This document shows positions 26,055 to 35,684 of a DNA stretch of 64,000 nucleotides, in pieces. The position numbers and the translations under genes are program-made. Under the pieces are notes generated by a model. The model was not told the origin of the DNA. It did no database searches and saw only the letters and a program-made list of their open reading frames with translations. Source of the DNA: Lysobacterales bacterium 63-13 (GTDB taxonomy: Bacteria > Pseudomonadota > Gammaproteobacteria > Xanthomonadales > Rhodanobacteraceae); the NCBI GenBank assembly GCA_001899855.1, contig MKWR01000011.1, positions 1 to 64,000 of the forward strand, in the 5' to 3' direction. The number at the start of each line of letters is the position of its first letter. Position 1 is the first letter of the stretch.

Positions 26055-28784
26055 CTAGCGTGAAAGTGCCTGGATTCGTTGCCAGCGTTGCGCGCTGATA
26101 TCGTTGTGCTTCGGTGCCATCCTGAGCGCGAGGCGGGCAGCGTTGCGGGCATCGGTGTCCCGCCCGGCATCGCTGAGCACTTCGGCGCGCACCACCTGGA
26201 ACGAAAACGGCAGCTCGGTATTGTCGGGTTGAATGCGAGAGATCAGCGCATCGGCTTCGTCGAGCACGGCGAGCGCCTCCTCACTGCGATGGAGACGTCC
26301 CAGGACCGCGGCGCGAGTCCTGCGCATGACCGCTCCGGACCGGCTCTCGCTTTGGCCGGAGGCGGAAGAAATCGCCAGCGCCTGATCGATGCTCTCCAGG
26401 GCCGCCCCGAACTTGCCCAGCTCGATGAGCACCGAAGCGCGACCGGCAAGACTGCCGGCATAGGCAGGATGTTTCTCCCCGAGCAATTTGCGCCGAAGCT
26501 CCAGGCCGTGCATGTTCGCAGCCTCCGCCTCCCCGAGTTTGTCCATGCGCAAATACGCGGCACTCAGGTTCTGCCAGTAGCGGGCACAGTCCGCGTTCGA
26601 CTCGAGCCTGGCTTCGGTGCAGATCGAGGTGGCTTGCAGATAGTATTCCACCGCCTTGGCGGGTTGCTGACGGTCCAGTTCCAGCGAACCGAGGCCGTCT
26701 GCCATCCCCGCGATTTGCGGGTGCATGGGGCCAAACAGGAGCACGTACATCGAGGCTGCTTCCTGCAGGACCTGCTCAGCCTCGTCATATTTTTCCGCCA
26801 CGGCCAAAGTGGTGCCCAGGCTGTACAACGCGTCGGCAATTCGCTCATGCGGCGCATCGTGGATACGCCGCCATAGCGCGAGCGCCTCGCGCACCAGGCG
26901 CTCGGCACCGCTGATGTCACCGAGCTGATATTTCGCAGCGGCTAGGTTCTGGGTCGAATTGGCGAATGGGTGCCCCGGAGGGCTGGTGCTGGCCCGCCAT
27001 TGGGCCAGTATCGGTTCGAGAACTTCAGCGGCTTCCTGGTTGTAACCGGCAGTGGCGAGAAAATCCCCATAGCTGGCCCTGGCGATCAGACTCTTCTCCG
27101 ATCCTCTGCCATATGCGATTTCTGCCGTTTCCGCTGACGCCTTGGCCAGTTCACGTGCCTCGTCGGAGTGGCCCATTTGCAGACGCGCCTCGGCATACGT
27201 ATCGAGACCGTCGACGGCAACCTCGTCGGCAACACTTCGCATCGCGGCAATTCGCTCCCCGAGAAGTCGGTCGCCTTCCTTGGCCCTGCCGAGGCTGATC
27301 AGGGCGCTCGCACGTTTCGTGTCAAGCGCGAGTGCTTCCCGCGACTCCCCGTCTCCGGAAGCCGAGAGAACCGCCGAGCCTTTCTCGGCGAGATCGACCG
27401 CCTGGGCATAATCGCTGCTGCTGTAGCTGATTGCGCTCAAGGTGCCGAGAAGCTCCGCGCGCAACGAAGGACCCAGACGAGCATCGTCATCGAGCTTTGC
27501 CGCCGCGACACGCACAAGCACGTCCGGCGTGGGCCGCTCGTCGCGCGGCAAATCCTCCTTGGCCGCCTCGAACAGACCGAGCAGGAAGTCGCGTGCTGCC
27601 TCGGCCCGCTGGGCCTGCTCGCGCGCGACCTTGGCCTGCCATAGCGCAAGGCTGGCGCTGGCGAGGATGCCGAGAACCACGACAAAGGTGGTCAGGACGC
27701 CACCTCGGCGGCGGCGCATGAACTTGCGGGTCGAATACCAGCGTGAAGGTGGGTGGGCGAGCACCGGTCGTGCGCCGAGAAAGCGATGGAGGTCATCCGC
27801 CATCTCTGCAGCATCGCGATAGCGACGCTCCGATTCCGCGGCGCAGGCCTTGGCGATGATCCAGCGCAACTCCGCCGGCAGATCCAACGACCATCTCGAA
27901 TCATCCTCGGCCGATGCAGGCGGTGGCCGGCGAGTAATCAGGACACGCAGCAACATGCCAAGCGCATGCACGTCGGTGGCCAGCGTGATCACCCCTCCGG
28001 TCGCCTGCTCGGGTGCGCCATAGCCCGGAGTCATCAGCGGCCCGGCCGTCTGCGATGGCGACTCGTCCTCATCGAGCAGGCGGGCGATGCCGAAGTCCAG
28101 CACCTTGATCGCTCCTGCGGAGGTAACCATGACGTTCGAGGGCTTCAGGTCACGATGGACGATCAACGCGCGATGAGCGGCCGACACGATTTCGCACAAG
28201 CGCGCAATCATTGCGACACAGCCGCGCTGATCAAGAGCCCTCGACTCGCACCAGCGATCGATCGTCATTCCTTCGACGTATTCCATGACCAGGAACGGCA
28301 CACCGTCCCCACTGACGCCGCCGTCTATCAACCGCGCCACGCCGGCATCCTCGAATCGCGCAAGGATTTCGCGCTCGCGGCGGAAACGGCGGTGCTCGCC
28401 AGAATCATGGATGCCTCGACGCAACAGCTTGACGGCGGCAACCTGGGTGAAATCTCCCTCGACCCGCTCGGCCAGGAAGACCGTGCCCTGGCCGCCCTGG
28501 CCAAGCAGACGCTGCAGGCGGAACGCGCCAAAACGTCGGCCGATCAGCACATCCGGCGAAAAGCCGAGCGCTGCGGTCTCATCGAACTGATCGATATGAC
28601 CGGCCACGTCCTGCCTGAAGAAACCGGCCTCGTTGCGATCCGCCGCGAGCATCAGCTCCAGTTCGAGGCGCAGATCCGCATCGGTGACATTCTGTTCCAT
28701 CCACTGCTCGCGCTCCGCCTCGGGCAAATCGGCGCATTCCTCGAACAGGGCGCGCAAGCGGTCATAGGTATTTTCCATGTCCAT
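26055..28784 (-). CDS. Membrane Ser/Thr protein kinase with TPR repeats, second copy
   Basis: A 909-residue Hanks-type kinase. An N-terminal segment of about 80 residues (MENTYDRLRALFEECADLP), common to kinases linked with ECF-like sigma factors, precedes the kinase domain: GQGGQG (95-100), Lys119, HRDLKPSN (210-217), DFG (230-232) and PGYGAPEQ. A transmembrane helix follows a basic RKFMRRRRGG stretch (about 360-390). The rest is TPR-like helical repeats. The start is ATG 28784 or 28778. It lies downstream of a sigma-factor gene on the same strand (gap 259 bp), an arrangement often seen in this order. The pair probably forms a signalling unit in which the kinase phosphorylates the sigma factor or shares its regulon; this is inference. 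Confidence 0.92.
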   Translation of the reverse strand: MDMENTYDRLRALFEECADLPEAEREQWMEQNVTDADLRLELELMLAADRNEAGFFRQDVAGHIDQFDETAALGFSPDVLIGRRFGAFRLQRLLGQGGQGTVFLAERVEGDFTQVAAVKLLRRGIHDSGEHRRFRREREILARFEDAGVARLIDGGVSGDGVPFLVMEYVEGMTIDRWCESRALDQRGCVAMIARLCEIVSAAHRALIVHRDLKPSNVMVTSAGAIKVLDFGIARLLDEDESPSQTAGPLMTPGYGAPEQATGGVITLATDVHALGMLLRVLITRRPPPASAEDDSRWSLDLPAELRWIIAKACAAESERRYRDAAEMADDLHRFLGARPVLAHPPSRWYSTRKFMRRRRGGVLTTFVVVLGILASASLALWQAKVAREQAQRAEAARDFLLGLFEAAKEDLPRDERPTPDVLVRVAAAKLDDDARLGPSLRAELLGTLSAISYSSSDYAQAVDLAEKGSAVLSASGDGESREALALDTKRASALISLGRAKEGDRLLGERIAAMRSVADEVAVDGLDTYAEARLQMGHSDEARELAKASAETAEIAYGRGSEKSLIARASYGDFLATAGYNQEAAEVLEPILAQWRASTSPPGHPFANSTQNLAAAKYQLGDISGAERLVREALALWRRIHDAPHERIADALYSLGTTLAVAEKYDEAEQVLQEAASMYVLLFGPMHPQIAGMADGLGSLELDRQQPAKAVEYYLQATSICTEARLESNADCARYWQNLSAAYLRMDKLGEAEAANMHGLELRRKLLGEKHPAYAGSLAGRASVLIELGKFGAALESIDQALAISSASGQSESRSGAVMRRTRAAVLGRLHRSEEALAVLDEADALISRIQPDNTELPFSFQVVRAEVLSDAGRDTDARNAARLALRMAPKHNDISAQRWQRIQALSR

Positions 28785-29043
28785 TCCAGACGTGAAACAA
28801 CGGTCCTGAGCGACATTCCGCATTCACCCCGACAATCGAAACCGGGCGGGATATCGCGCAGGCATCGATGACGGCAAGGAGGTGTGCAATGCGGACACGA
28901 GCGACTGAATCCCGGCGTCCGGCTCGTGTTGCACGCAGTCGTCGCGGGAGTCCCGATTCGCGGAACATGGCACCTCCACGGTTGGACCCTGGCCCGATCG
29001 CCCGGGGCACGCCGGAGCGGGCGGCAGGCAGGCGGAAGAACCT

Positions 29044-29577
29044 TCAGTCCTGCAGCTCATGCTGCAACCAGGCGCGCGCAACGCGCCAGTCACGATTGAC
29101 GGTGCGTTCCGAAACGCCAAGCAATTCGGCGATCTTCGACAGCTCCAGGCCGGCAAAATAATGCAACTCGACCACTTCGGCAGCGCGGGCATCGACGTTC
29201 GAGAACTTGACCAGGGCAGCATCCAGCTCGAGTGCCTGGGAGGCATCCAGATTGACGGCATCGACCGCGGGCGAATCAAGGCCGGTGTGATGCTGCCCGC
29301 CACCATGCTTGACCCGCAGACAGCGTCGCGCATTGTCGATCAGCAGGTTCCGCATCGAGCGTGCGGCGTAGGCGAAAAAATCGCGTGGCGCGAGTTCGTT
29401 CTCGCGATCGGCGCACACATCCAGATATACCTCGTGGACCAGGGCCGTCGTATTGAGCGTGTGTCCGGCCGAAAAGCGTCGGCGCTCCCGTCGCGCGATC
29501 GAGCGGAGTCTTTCGTAGACCAGCTCGAACGGCAGGTTTGCCCCGCCCGTGGATTCTCCCGCTTCGGATGTCTGCAT
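29044..29577 (-). CDS. ECF-like RNA polymerase sigma factor (TIGR02999/Sigma70_ECF type)
   Basis: A 177-residue sigma factor with region 2 (ALVHEVYLDVCADRENELAPRDFFAYAARSMRNLLIDNARR) and region 4, whose helix-turn-helix is visible as LELSKIAELLGVSERTVNRDWRVARAWL. Region 3 is absent, as in ECF factors. The basic KHGGGQHH linker is typical of the ECF-like family associated with Ser/Thr kinases and lacking a classical anti-sigma. It is encoded just upstream of the TPR kinase on the same strand, which supports control by phosphorylation. Its target promoters are unknown. Confidence 0.92.
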   Translation of the reverse strand: MQTSEAGESTGGANLPFELVYERLRSIARRERRRFSAGHTLNTTALVHEVYLDVCADRENELAPRDFFAYAARSMRNLLIDNARRCLRVKHGGGQHHTGLDSPAVDAVNLDASQALELDAALVKFSNVDARAAEVVELHYFAGLELSKIAELLGVSERTVNRDWRVARAWLQHELQD

Positions 29578-29921
29578 TTCAGCGACTCCTTGTGCCGGAT
29601 CACTCTACTCGATGACGAGGCCCGATTGCAGCTGATTTGGAGCCCGTAGCGATGCCTCCTTCCGGCGCTTCGAGCGGAGCACTCCGGGTGGAAGTCTGTC
29701 GCCCACAATGGAAACATGCTTCCTGGCGCGGGGTGTGATTTCCAATCGACAGCCACCGCAGTTGACCAGTCTCGGCGACCGGTTGGGTGACTCGGATCAG
29801 CCAGAAGCCGACGCCCGCACCGGGAGGGTGCACCCGCCTCTGCCTGTATCGGGAATCCGCATCTCAATGCCTGCCTGACCGACGCTCACGAGCGTGGTCA
29901 CGAAATGGTTACGAGGGGATC
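29578..29921. other. Intergenic region without a recognised gene
   Basis: 344 bp between the sigma-factor start and the tRNA 3' end. It should contain the sigma operon promoter. No convincing open frame, repeat or hairpin was seen. Confidence 0.45.
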
Positions 29922-29998
29922 TGGCGCGCCCGGAGGGATTCGAACCCCCGACCACTGCCTTCGGAGGGCAGTACTCTATCCAGCTGAGCTACGGGCGC
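29922..29998 (-). tRNA. tRNA-Arg (anticodon CCG)
   Basis: On the minus strand the 77-nt gene folds as a cloverleaf. The acceptor stem is GCGCCCG/CGGGCGC with discriminator G and an encoded CCA, the D arm includes GCTCAGCTGGATAGAG, the anticodon loop is CTCCGAA (anticodon CCG, reading CGG) in a 5-bp stem, and the T arm is GGGGGTTCGAATCCCTC. No integrase or duplicated 3' end was seen beside it, so there is no sign of use as an attachment site here. Confidence 0.97.
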
Positions 29999-30439
29999 AT
30001 GTGTGGCAAGACGGGTGACGGCCAGCGGATCCGTGTGGACAGGATGCACCAAGGCCGCGGTGGATTATAACCCAGTCGCGCTTGCTGCCCGCCAATCGCG
30101 GCTCGGCCGGGGAATGGTCCGGGGCAGCGAGCGCGGCCGCTGCTGCGTGAATGATCTGCAGTCGGCAGATGAAGCTGCCCCCGATTGCGCAGACGGCCGT
30201 CTTGGCGATCCTGCCGACTTGCCGGGAAAACGCCGCGTTGCGGCCCGGCACTGCTTCCGCAGATTGCGGCGCAAGTGCGACACTGGGCGGGAGGCTGGCG
30301 TCGTGCATGGCGTGGGTGGTCGAGGAATGCCAGGCGGCTGCGGTTCGCATCTGCCTGCCTTTGACGCCCCGCTGAACTTGCCGCGTCACGCTTTGGTTCC
30401 TTCCTGCACATGGCCTCGTCCACATCCCGGATCTCGTTC
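29999..30439. other. Intergenic region upstream of the glycosyltransferase gene
   Basis: About 440 bp between the tRNA 5' end and the first supported start codon. It holds the tRNA promoter (minus strand) and presumably that of the plus-strand genes. Nothing else was identified. Confidence 0.45.
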
Positions 30440-31915
30440 ATGCGTTCCAGTTTCAAGCCCTCCCTGCTGCAGACCGCGATCATCATCGTCCTGCTTGCCT
30501 TTGCCTTTCTCGGCACGCGGGCAATCTGGGATCCGGACGAGGGCCGCTACACGAATGTCGCCCTGAACATGCTGGAAAGCGGTGATTGGCTGCACCCTAT
30601 GCGCAACGAATATGTCGGTCATTGGACCAAGCCGCCGCTGACCTATTGGGCCGTTGCCGCCAGCGTGGCGACATTCGGCTACAACCCCTGGGCGGCGCGG
30701 ATTCCGAATGCACTGGCGTACCTCTTCTGTGCCTGGATGGTCTGGTTCATCGCGCGGCGCATGACCCCGGGCGACGAAAACAAGGCGGCAATCATCTACG
30801 CGACGATGTTCCTGCCGTTTGGCGCCGCGCAAATGCTGACGACGGACTTCCTGCTGGCGGCTTGCCTGAGCGGCGCGATGGCGGCGTGGCTGGAATCGCG
30901 TCATGTCCAAGCGCCGCGCTCGCGTTACTGGGTGATGCTGATGTGGCTGGGCTTCGGCCTTGGTTTCCTGACCAAGGGTCCGCCGGCCTTGCTGCCGCTG
31001 CTGGCGGTCGTGGCCGGCTCGATCCTGGCACCGTCGCGACGTGCGAATTCGCCGTTCCACTGGAGCGGCCTGCTGGTCTTCGTCGCAGCCGCCTTGCCCT
31101 GGTATCTCGTCGTCATCCGCGATACGCCGGGCTTGCTCGAATACTTCCTCCATCGCGAAGTCGTCGAACGCGTTGCCTCCAATGAATTCGGCCGCCACGG
31201 CGAATGGTACGGCTGGTTGCAGGTGTATGCGCCGACCTTGATCATCGGCAGCCTGCCGTGGACCTGGATGCTGTGGCGCTGGCTGCGCGGATTGCCAGCG
31301 GCGATGCGTGGCTGGCGACAGCGCGACAGCCGCCAGCAGGATGCAGATGGATTGCTGCTCGCCCTCTGGGTGCTGTTGCCGCTGCTGGTGTTCTGCGTGT
31401 CGCAATCACGCCTGCCGCTGTACGTGTTGCCCCTGTTCACGCCACTGGCCCTGATTGCTGCCCGGCAGATGCGCATGGAGGGTCGCCTGTTTCCGCGCCC
31501 GCTGTTTCTCGGTGCCTGGCTGGTCATCCTCCTCGGCCTGCGCCCGATTGCAGCGCACTGGCCAACGCACAAGGATGCCGGAGCCTGGGCCGACGCCTTG
31601 CGCACGCGCGTGCAGCAGCCGGTCAAGCAGGTGGTCTTCGTCGAGGACATGGCTCGCTACGGCATCCACCTGCATCTTGGCGCACAGGTGCACAAGGTCT
31701 CGATTGATCCGCTGTCCGCCGACGCCTTCGGTCCCGAGTACGACACCGACCTCGACACCGAGCTGGCCCGCGCCGATGGCGAGCACAGTGTCTACATCTG
31801 CAAGGAATCACTCTGGCCGCGGCTGCGCGCGGCGCTGGAGGCGCGCGACCGCCAGGTCATCATCCATGGCCAGCCGTTCGAAGGGCGGGTGATCTTCAGC
31901 GTACGCCAGCGCTGA
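30440..31915 (+). CDS. ArnT-like glycosyltransferase (GT83 family)
   Basis: A 491-residue polytopic GT-C glycosyltransferase of the ArnT/PMT type. The first periplasmic loop carries the acidic motif WDPDEGRYTNVALNMLESGDW with the catalytic-type Asp-Glu, followed by HWTKPPLTYW, characteristic of lipid A aminoarabinose transferase relatives. About ten or more hydrophobic helices follow, then a soluble C-terminal domain of about 110 residues. These enzymes move a sugar from undecaprenyl phosphate to lipid A or another envelope acceptor. No arn operon genes are nearby, so the donor sugar cannot be named. The ATG at 30440 is preferred; an upstream ATG at 30410 would add ten residues. The following gene starts 67 bp downstream. 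Confidence 0.87.
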   Translation: MRSSFKPSLLQTAIIIVLLAFAFLGTRAIWDPDEGRYTNVALNMLESGDWLHPMRNEYVGHWTKPPLTYWAVAASVATFGYNPWAARIPNALAYLFCAWMVWFIARRMTPGDENKAAIIYATMFLPFGAAQMLTTDFLLAACLSGAMAAWLESRHVQAPRSRYWVMLMWLGFGLGFLTKGPPALLPLLAVVAGSILAPSRRANSPFHWSGLLVFVAAALPWYLVVIRDTPGLLEYFLHREVVERVASNEFGRHGEWYGWLQVYAPTLIIGSLPWTWMLWRWLRGLPAAMRGWRQRDSRQQDADGLLLALWVLLPLLVFCVSQSRLPLYVLPLFTPLALIAARQMRMEGRLFPRPLFLGAWLVILLGLRPIAAHWPTHKDAGAWADALRTRVQQPVKQVVFVEDMARYGIHLHLGAQVHKVSIDPLSADAFGPEYDTDLDTELARADGEHSVYICKESLWPRLRAALEARDRQVIIHGQPFEGRVIFSVRQR

Positions 31916-31982
31916 TCGCCAGGCACCCGGTCGCCGGCCCTTCGGCTATCCTTGCCCTGGACACCGCACCGGGAGAACCGAT

Positions 31983-33623
31983 TTGAAATCGCTGCTGCCC
32001 AGCCGCTACTGGATGTTCTCCGCATGCATTGTGCTTTTTGTGCTCAGTGCGGTTTTATTGAAAACGGGTGGAATATGGCCGTGGATTTTCCTGGCGACCG
32101 GCCTGCTGAGCGCGGTTGGCATCCGGGATCTCATCCAGACCAGGCATGCCTTGCGGCGCAACTTCCCGGTCTCCGGCCACAGCCGCTACCTGATGGAAGC
32201 GATCCGTCCGATGTTGCGCCAGTATGTCGTCGAGGGGGACACCGACGAGGTACCGTTCTCGCGCGACCAGCGCGCGATCGTCTATCAGCGCGCCAAGCAG
32301 CAGCAGGAAACGCGGCCATTCGGCAGCGAACTCGCGTTCTATGGTGACAACTACGAGTGGATCAACCACTCGATCCTGCCAAGCGTGATCGCCGACCATG
32401 ATTTCCGCGTGCCGATCGGTGGCGCGCAATGCACGAAGCCGTATTCGGCCAGTGTCTTCAACATTTCGGCGATGAGCTTTGGCTCGCTGTCGCCAAACGC
32501 GATCCTTGCGCTCAACAAGGGTGCGCGGCTCGGCAACTTCTATCACGACACCGGCGAGGGCTCGCTGTCGAAATACCACCGCGAGCATGGCGGCGACATA
32601 GTCTGGGAACTCGGCACCGGATATTTCGGTGCCTGCGAGCGCGCCGGCGTCTTCAGCGAGGCGAAATTCACCGAGCGTGCCCAGCTCGATCAGGTGAAGA
32701 TGATCGAGATCAAGCTTTCGCAGGGTGCCAAGCCCGGGCACGGCGGCATCCTGCCGGGGGCCAAGGTTTCCGCCGAAATAGCCGAGACACGCGGTGTTGC
32801 GCAGGGCGAGGATTGCATCTCGCCGTCACGCCATGCCGAGTTCGAGACACCGGAAGGCCTGCTGCATTTCGTCGATCGACTGCGCAAGCTCTCCGCGGGC
32901 AAGCCGACCGGTTTCAAGCTGGCGATCGGCCATCCGTGGGAATGGTTTGGCATCGCCAAAGCCATGCTGACCACCGGCATCCGCCCCGACTTCATCGTTG
33001 TCGATGGTGGCGAGGGCGGCACTGGCGCGGCACCCATGGAGTTCATCGATCACGTTGGCGTGCCGATGCGCGAAGGCCTGATGCTCGTGCACAACACCCT
33101 GGTCGGCCTCAACCTGCGCCAGGACATCCGCATCGGCGCGGCCGGCAAGATCATCACCGCATTCGACATCGCGCGCACCATGGCTCTGGGTGCCGACTGG
33201 TGCAATGCCGCGCGCGGTTTCATGTTTGCGCTCGGCTGCATCCAGTCGCAGACCTGCCATACCGATCGTTGCCCGACCGGCGTCACCACCCAGGATCCGA
33301 GTCGCTGGCGTGCGCTGGATGTGCCGGACAAGGCCGAGCGCGTGAAGAACTTCCATGACAACACCTTGCGCGCGCTGCGCGAGATGATTGCCGCGGCCGG
33401 TCTCGATCATCCGGGCCAGCTTGGCCCCGAGCACATCCTGTGCCGTGTTTCGGGCTCGGAGATCCGTTCGCTCGGCTCGCTGCATGCCTTCGTCAAACCC
33501 GGCGAACTGCTTGGCGGCCTGCCGCAGCATGCTGTGTTCCAGCAGTTCTGGGCAGACGCCCGCGCCGACAGTTTCATGCCGCCAAAGGGCGTCGCCGAAC
33601 TGCGTTGGAGCAAGTTGCTATAA
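31983..33623 (+). CDS. Membrane-anchored FMN-binding glutamate synthase family protein
   Basis: A 546-residue protein. Two N-terminal transmembrane helices (about 10-26 and 30-46) are followed by a GltB-type FMN domain: SAMSFGSLSPNAILALNKGA, KLSQGAKPGHGGILPGAKVS, DGGEGGTGAAPMEF and the 3Fe-4S cluster motif C-x5-C-x4-C (CIQSQTCHTDRCPTG). The glutaminase and GltB C-terminal domains are absent, so it is not a complete glutamate synthase; it belongs to the stand-alone FMN-binding family, whose substrate is uncertain. The start is a TTG at 31983 with a GGGAGA site just upstream. It follows the glycosyltransferase gene closely and may be co-transcribed. Confidence 0.9.
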   Translation: MKSLLPSRYWMFSACIVLFVLSAVLLKTGGIWPWIFLATGLLSAVGIRDLIQTRHALRRNFPVSGHSRYLMEAIRPMLRQYVVEGDTDEVPFSRDQRAIVYQRAKQQQETRPFGSELAFYGDNYEWINHSILPSVIADHDFRVPIGGAQCTKPYSASVFNISAMSFGSLSPNAILALNKGARLGNFYHDTGEGSLSKYHREHGGDIVWELGTGYFGACERAGVFSEAKFTERAQLDQVKMIEIKLSQGAKPGHGGILPGAKVSAEIAETRGVAQGEDCISPSRHAEFETPEGLLHFVDRLRKLSAGKPTGFKLAIGHPWEWFGIAKAMLTTGIRPDFIVVDGGEGGTGAAPMEFIDHVGVPMREGLMLVHNTLVGLNLRQDIRIGAAGKIITAFDIARTMALGADWCNAARGFMFALGCIQSQTCHTDRCPTGVTTQDPSRWRALDVPDKAERVKNFHDNTLRALREMIAAAGLDHPGQLGPEHILCRVSGSEIRSLGSLHAFVKPGELLGGLPQHAVFQQFWADARADSFMPPKGVAELRWSKLL

Positions 33624-33783
33624 CTCCACTATTGAATCAAATAGCATTGTCTTGCCGCGGTGTGCCGGGCAGGCGAGCCAGCGAGCGGCACTGGGCGTGT
33701 GCCGGGCGCATGGCGACATGGTCATGGCAAAGTCATCGGCTTTGGCGATAATCGGCAGTCCACGCCTGAAGGATCCGTGTCGC

Positions 33784-35496
33784 ATGTCCCATCGTCGATG
33801 CCTCGTTGCGCTGATTGCGCTAGTCCTCGCTGGCTGCAGCAGCACGCCGGTGCCGCGCGCCGAACCGAGCCCTGCCCAGGTCGTGCCGCTCGCGGCTATC
33901 CAGCGGCCTGGCGGGGAAACGCCGGAATGGTGGTTCCGTGCCGGTGCCGAAACGGCGGCAGCGCTGCGCGGCGAGCGTGCCGGTACGGCGAAGAACGTGA
34001 TCCTGTTTCTCGGTGACGGCATGGGCCTGAGCACGATCGCGGCGGCGCGCATCCTTGAAGGCCAGCGCCAGGGCGCAAGCGGCGAGGAGCAGCGCCTGGC
34101 CTTCGAGGAATTTCCGTACACGGCACTCGTGCGCACCTACGAGGTCGATGCGCAGACGCCGGATTCCGCCGGCACGATGAGCGCAATCATGAGCGGCATC
34201 AAGACCCGTTATGGCGTGGTCAACATGACCCAGCGCGTGCATCGCGGTGATTGCCCGTCGGCGACCGGCAACGCGGCGATGAGCGCACTCGAGCTGGCCA
34301 GCGCGGCCGGACTTGCCACCGGCGTGGTGACGACGACGCGCATCACCGATGCGACGCCGGCGACAAGTTATGCGCATACGGTCGAACGCTATTGGGAAAG
34401 CGATGCCGACATGACGGCCGCGGCGCGCCAGCAAGGCTGCGTGGACACGGCGCGACAACTGCTGGAATCCCCATCTGCCTCCGCCATTGATTTCGTCCTT
34501 GGCGGCGGCCGCAACCGCTTCCTGCCGAAGGACGTGGCCGATCCCGAATATCCCGCCTTGCATGGCACGCGCCTCGATGGACGCAACCTGATTGCCGAAT
34601 GGCAGCGCGCCGCGGATTCGCGCTTTGTCTGGAATGCCGCGCAATTCCAGGCACTGGATGCGCAAAAGCCGGGCCGCGTGCTCGGCTTGTTCGAACCCAG
34701 CCACATGCAGTATCACCATGACCGGGCCAGCGATGGCGCCGGCGAGCCGACCCTGGCTGAAATGACCAGCAAGGCGATTGCCCTGCTCAGCCACAATCCG
34801 CGCGGGTTCTTCCTCGTCGTCGAGAGCGGTCGTATCGACCACGCCAGTCATGCCGGCAATGCATTCCGTGCGCTCGATGAAACCATCGTCCTGTCTGACG
34901 CGGTGCGCAGTGCAGTCAACGCGACGCGTGCCGAAGACACCCTGATCCTGGTCACCGCCGACCACAGCCATACCCTGACCATGGCCGGCAGTCCGGTGCG
35001 CGGCAATCCCATACTCGGCAAGGTGCGCAGTCGCAATCGCGATGGCTCTCCGGCGGCCGAGTTGAGCAAGGATGCACTCGGGCGCAGTTACACGACGCTC
35101 GGCTACGCCAATGGTCCCGGCAACAACGGCGCCACGGATGCGCAAGCCGAGGGGCCGAAACACTTTCCGCACGCGCCTGCGCAGTACGTCGATGGTGCCG
35201 TGCCGCGTCCGCAACTGGAAGAGGTCGACACCGAGCATCCCGATTACCTGCAGGAAGCCGGCATTCCCCTGCGCAGCGAAACGCACGCCGGCGAGGATGT
35301 CGCCGCCTATGCGCGTGGGCCAGGTGCGCAAGCCGTGCATGGCTCCATCGAACAGAATGTGCTGTTCCATGTGCTGGTGCAGGCCAATCCGCCGATGCGC
35401 GACATGCTTTGTTCCATGAGCGCTTGCGACAGCCGCCAGGTGCCGCTGGAACTGCCGAAGCTGGATCGATTGCCCGCGCCGGGACAGCGGCGCTGA
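33784..35496 (+). CDS. Alkaline phosphatase (PhoA superfamily) lipoprotein
   Basis: A 570-residue metal-dependent phosphomonoesterase. It starts with a lipoprotein signal (LIALVLAGCSS). The PhoA-family metal and nucleophile motifs are NVILFLGDGMG and DSAGTMSAIMSG, in which the Ser after Asp is the phosphorylated residue. Later metal ligands occur in ESGRIDHASHAGN, TADHSHT and ETHAGEDVAAYARGP. The family liberates phosphate from organic esters outside the cytoplasm. The start at 33784 begins the lipoprotein signal. No Pho box was identified. The lipid anchor suggests outer-membrane or periplasmic retention rather than free secretion. Confidence 0.93.
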   Translation: MSHRRCLVALIALVLAGCSSTPVPRAEPSPAQVVPLAAIQRPGGETPEWWFRAGAETAAALRGERAGTAKNVILFLGDGMGLSTIAAARILEGQRQGASGEEQRLAFEEFPYTALVRTYEVDAQTPDSAGTMSAIMSGIKTRYGVVNMTQRVHRGDCPSATGNAAMSALELASAAGLATGVVTTTRITDATPATSYAHTVERYWESDADMTAAARQQGCVDTARQLLESPSASAIDFVLGGGRNRFLPKDVADPEYPALHGTRLDGRNLIAEWQRAADSRFVWNAAQFQALDAQKPGRVLGLFEPSHMQYHHDRASDGAGEPTLAEMTSKAIALLSHNPRGFFLVVESGRIDHASHAGNAFRALDETIVLSDAVRSAVNATRAEDTLILVTADHSHTLTMAGSPVRGNPILGKVRSRNRDGSPAAELSKDALGRSYTTLGYANGPGNNGATDAQAEGPKHFPHAPAQYVDGAVPRPQLEEVDTEHPDYLQEAGIPLRSETHAGEDVAAYARGPGAQAVHGSIEQNVLFHVLVQANPPMRDMLCSMSACDSRQVPLELPKLDRLPAPGQRR

Positions 35497-35684
35497 ATAC
35501 GGCCATCGCCGCGAAGGAATCGACATCCCGGCAGGCTGAACGCAGAGTAGCGTTCCGCGCCATTGTCCTAAAGGCCGGATTGAACCGCGCGTGGCCTCGT
35601 ACTAGTCTGGCTGTCCTCCTCTGATGTCGGCACCGGTTCGCACCTCGCTGCGCCGTCGCCGACCCTCTGCCTCAAGGATCCGCA

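Noticed and set aside
29922-30100. tRNA-Arg as an integration site for a mobile island
   Set aside because: No integrase, no direct repeat of the tRNA 3' end and no island-type genes adjoin it.
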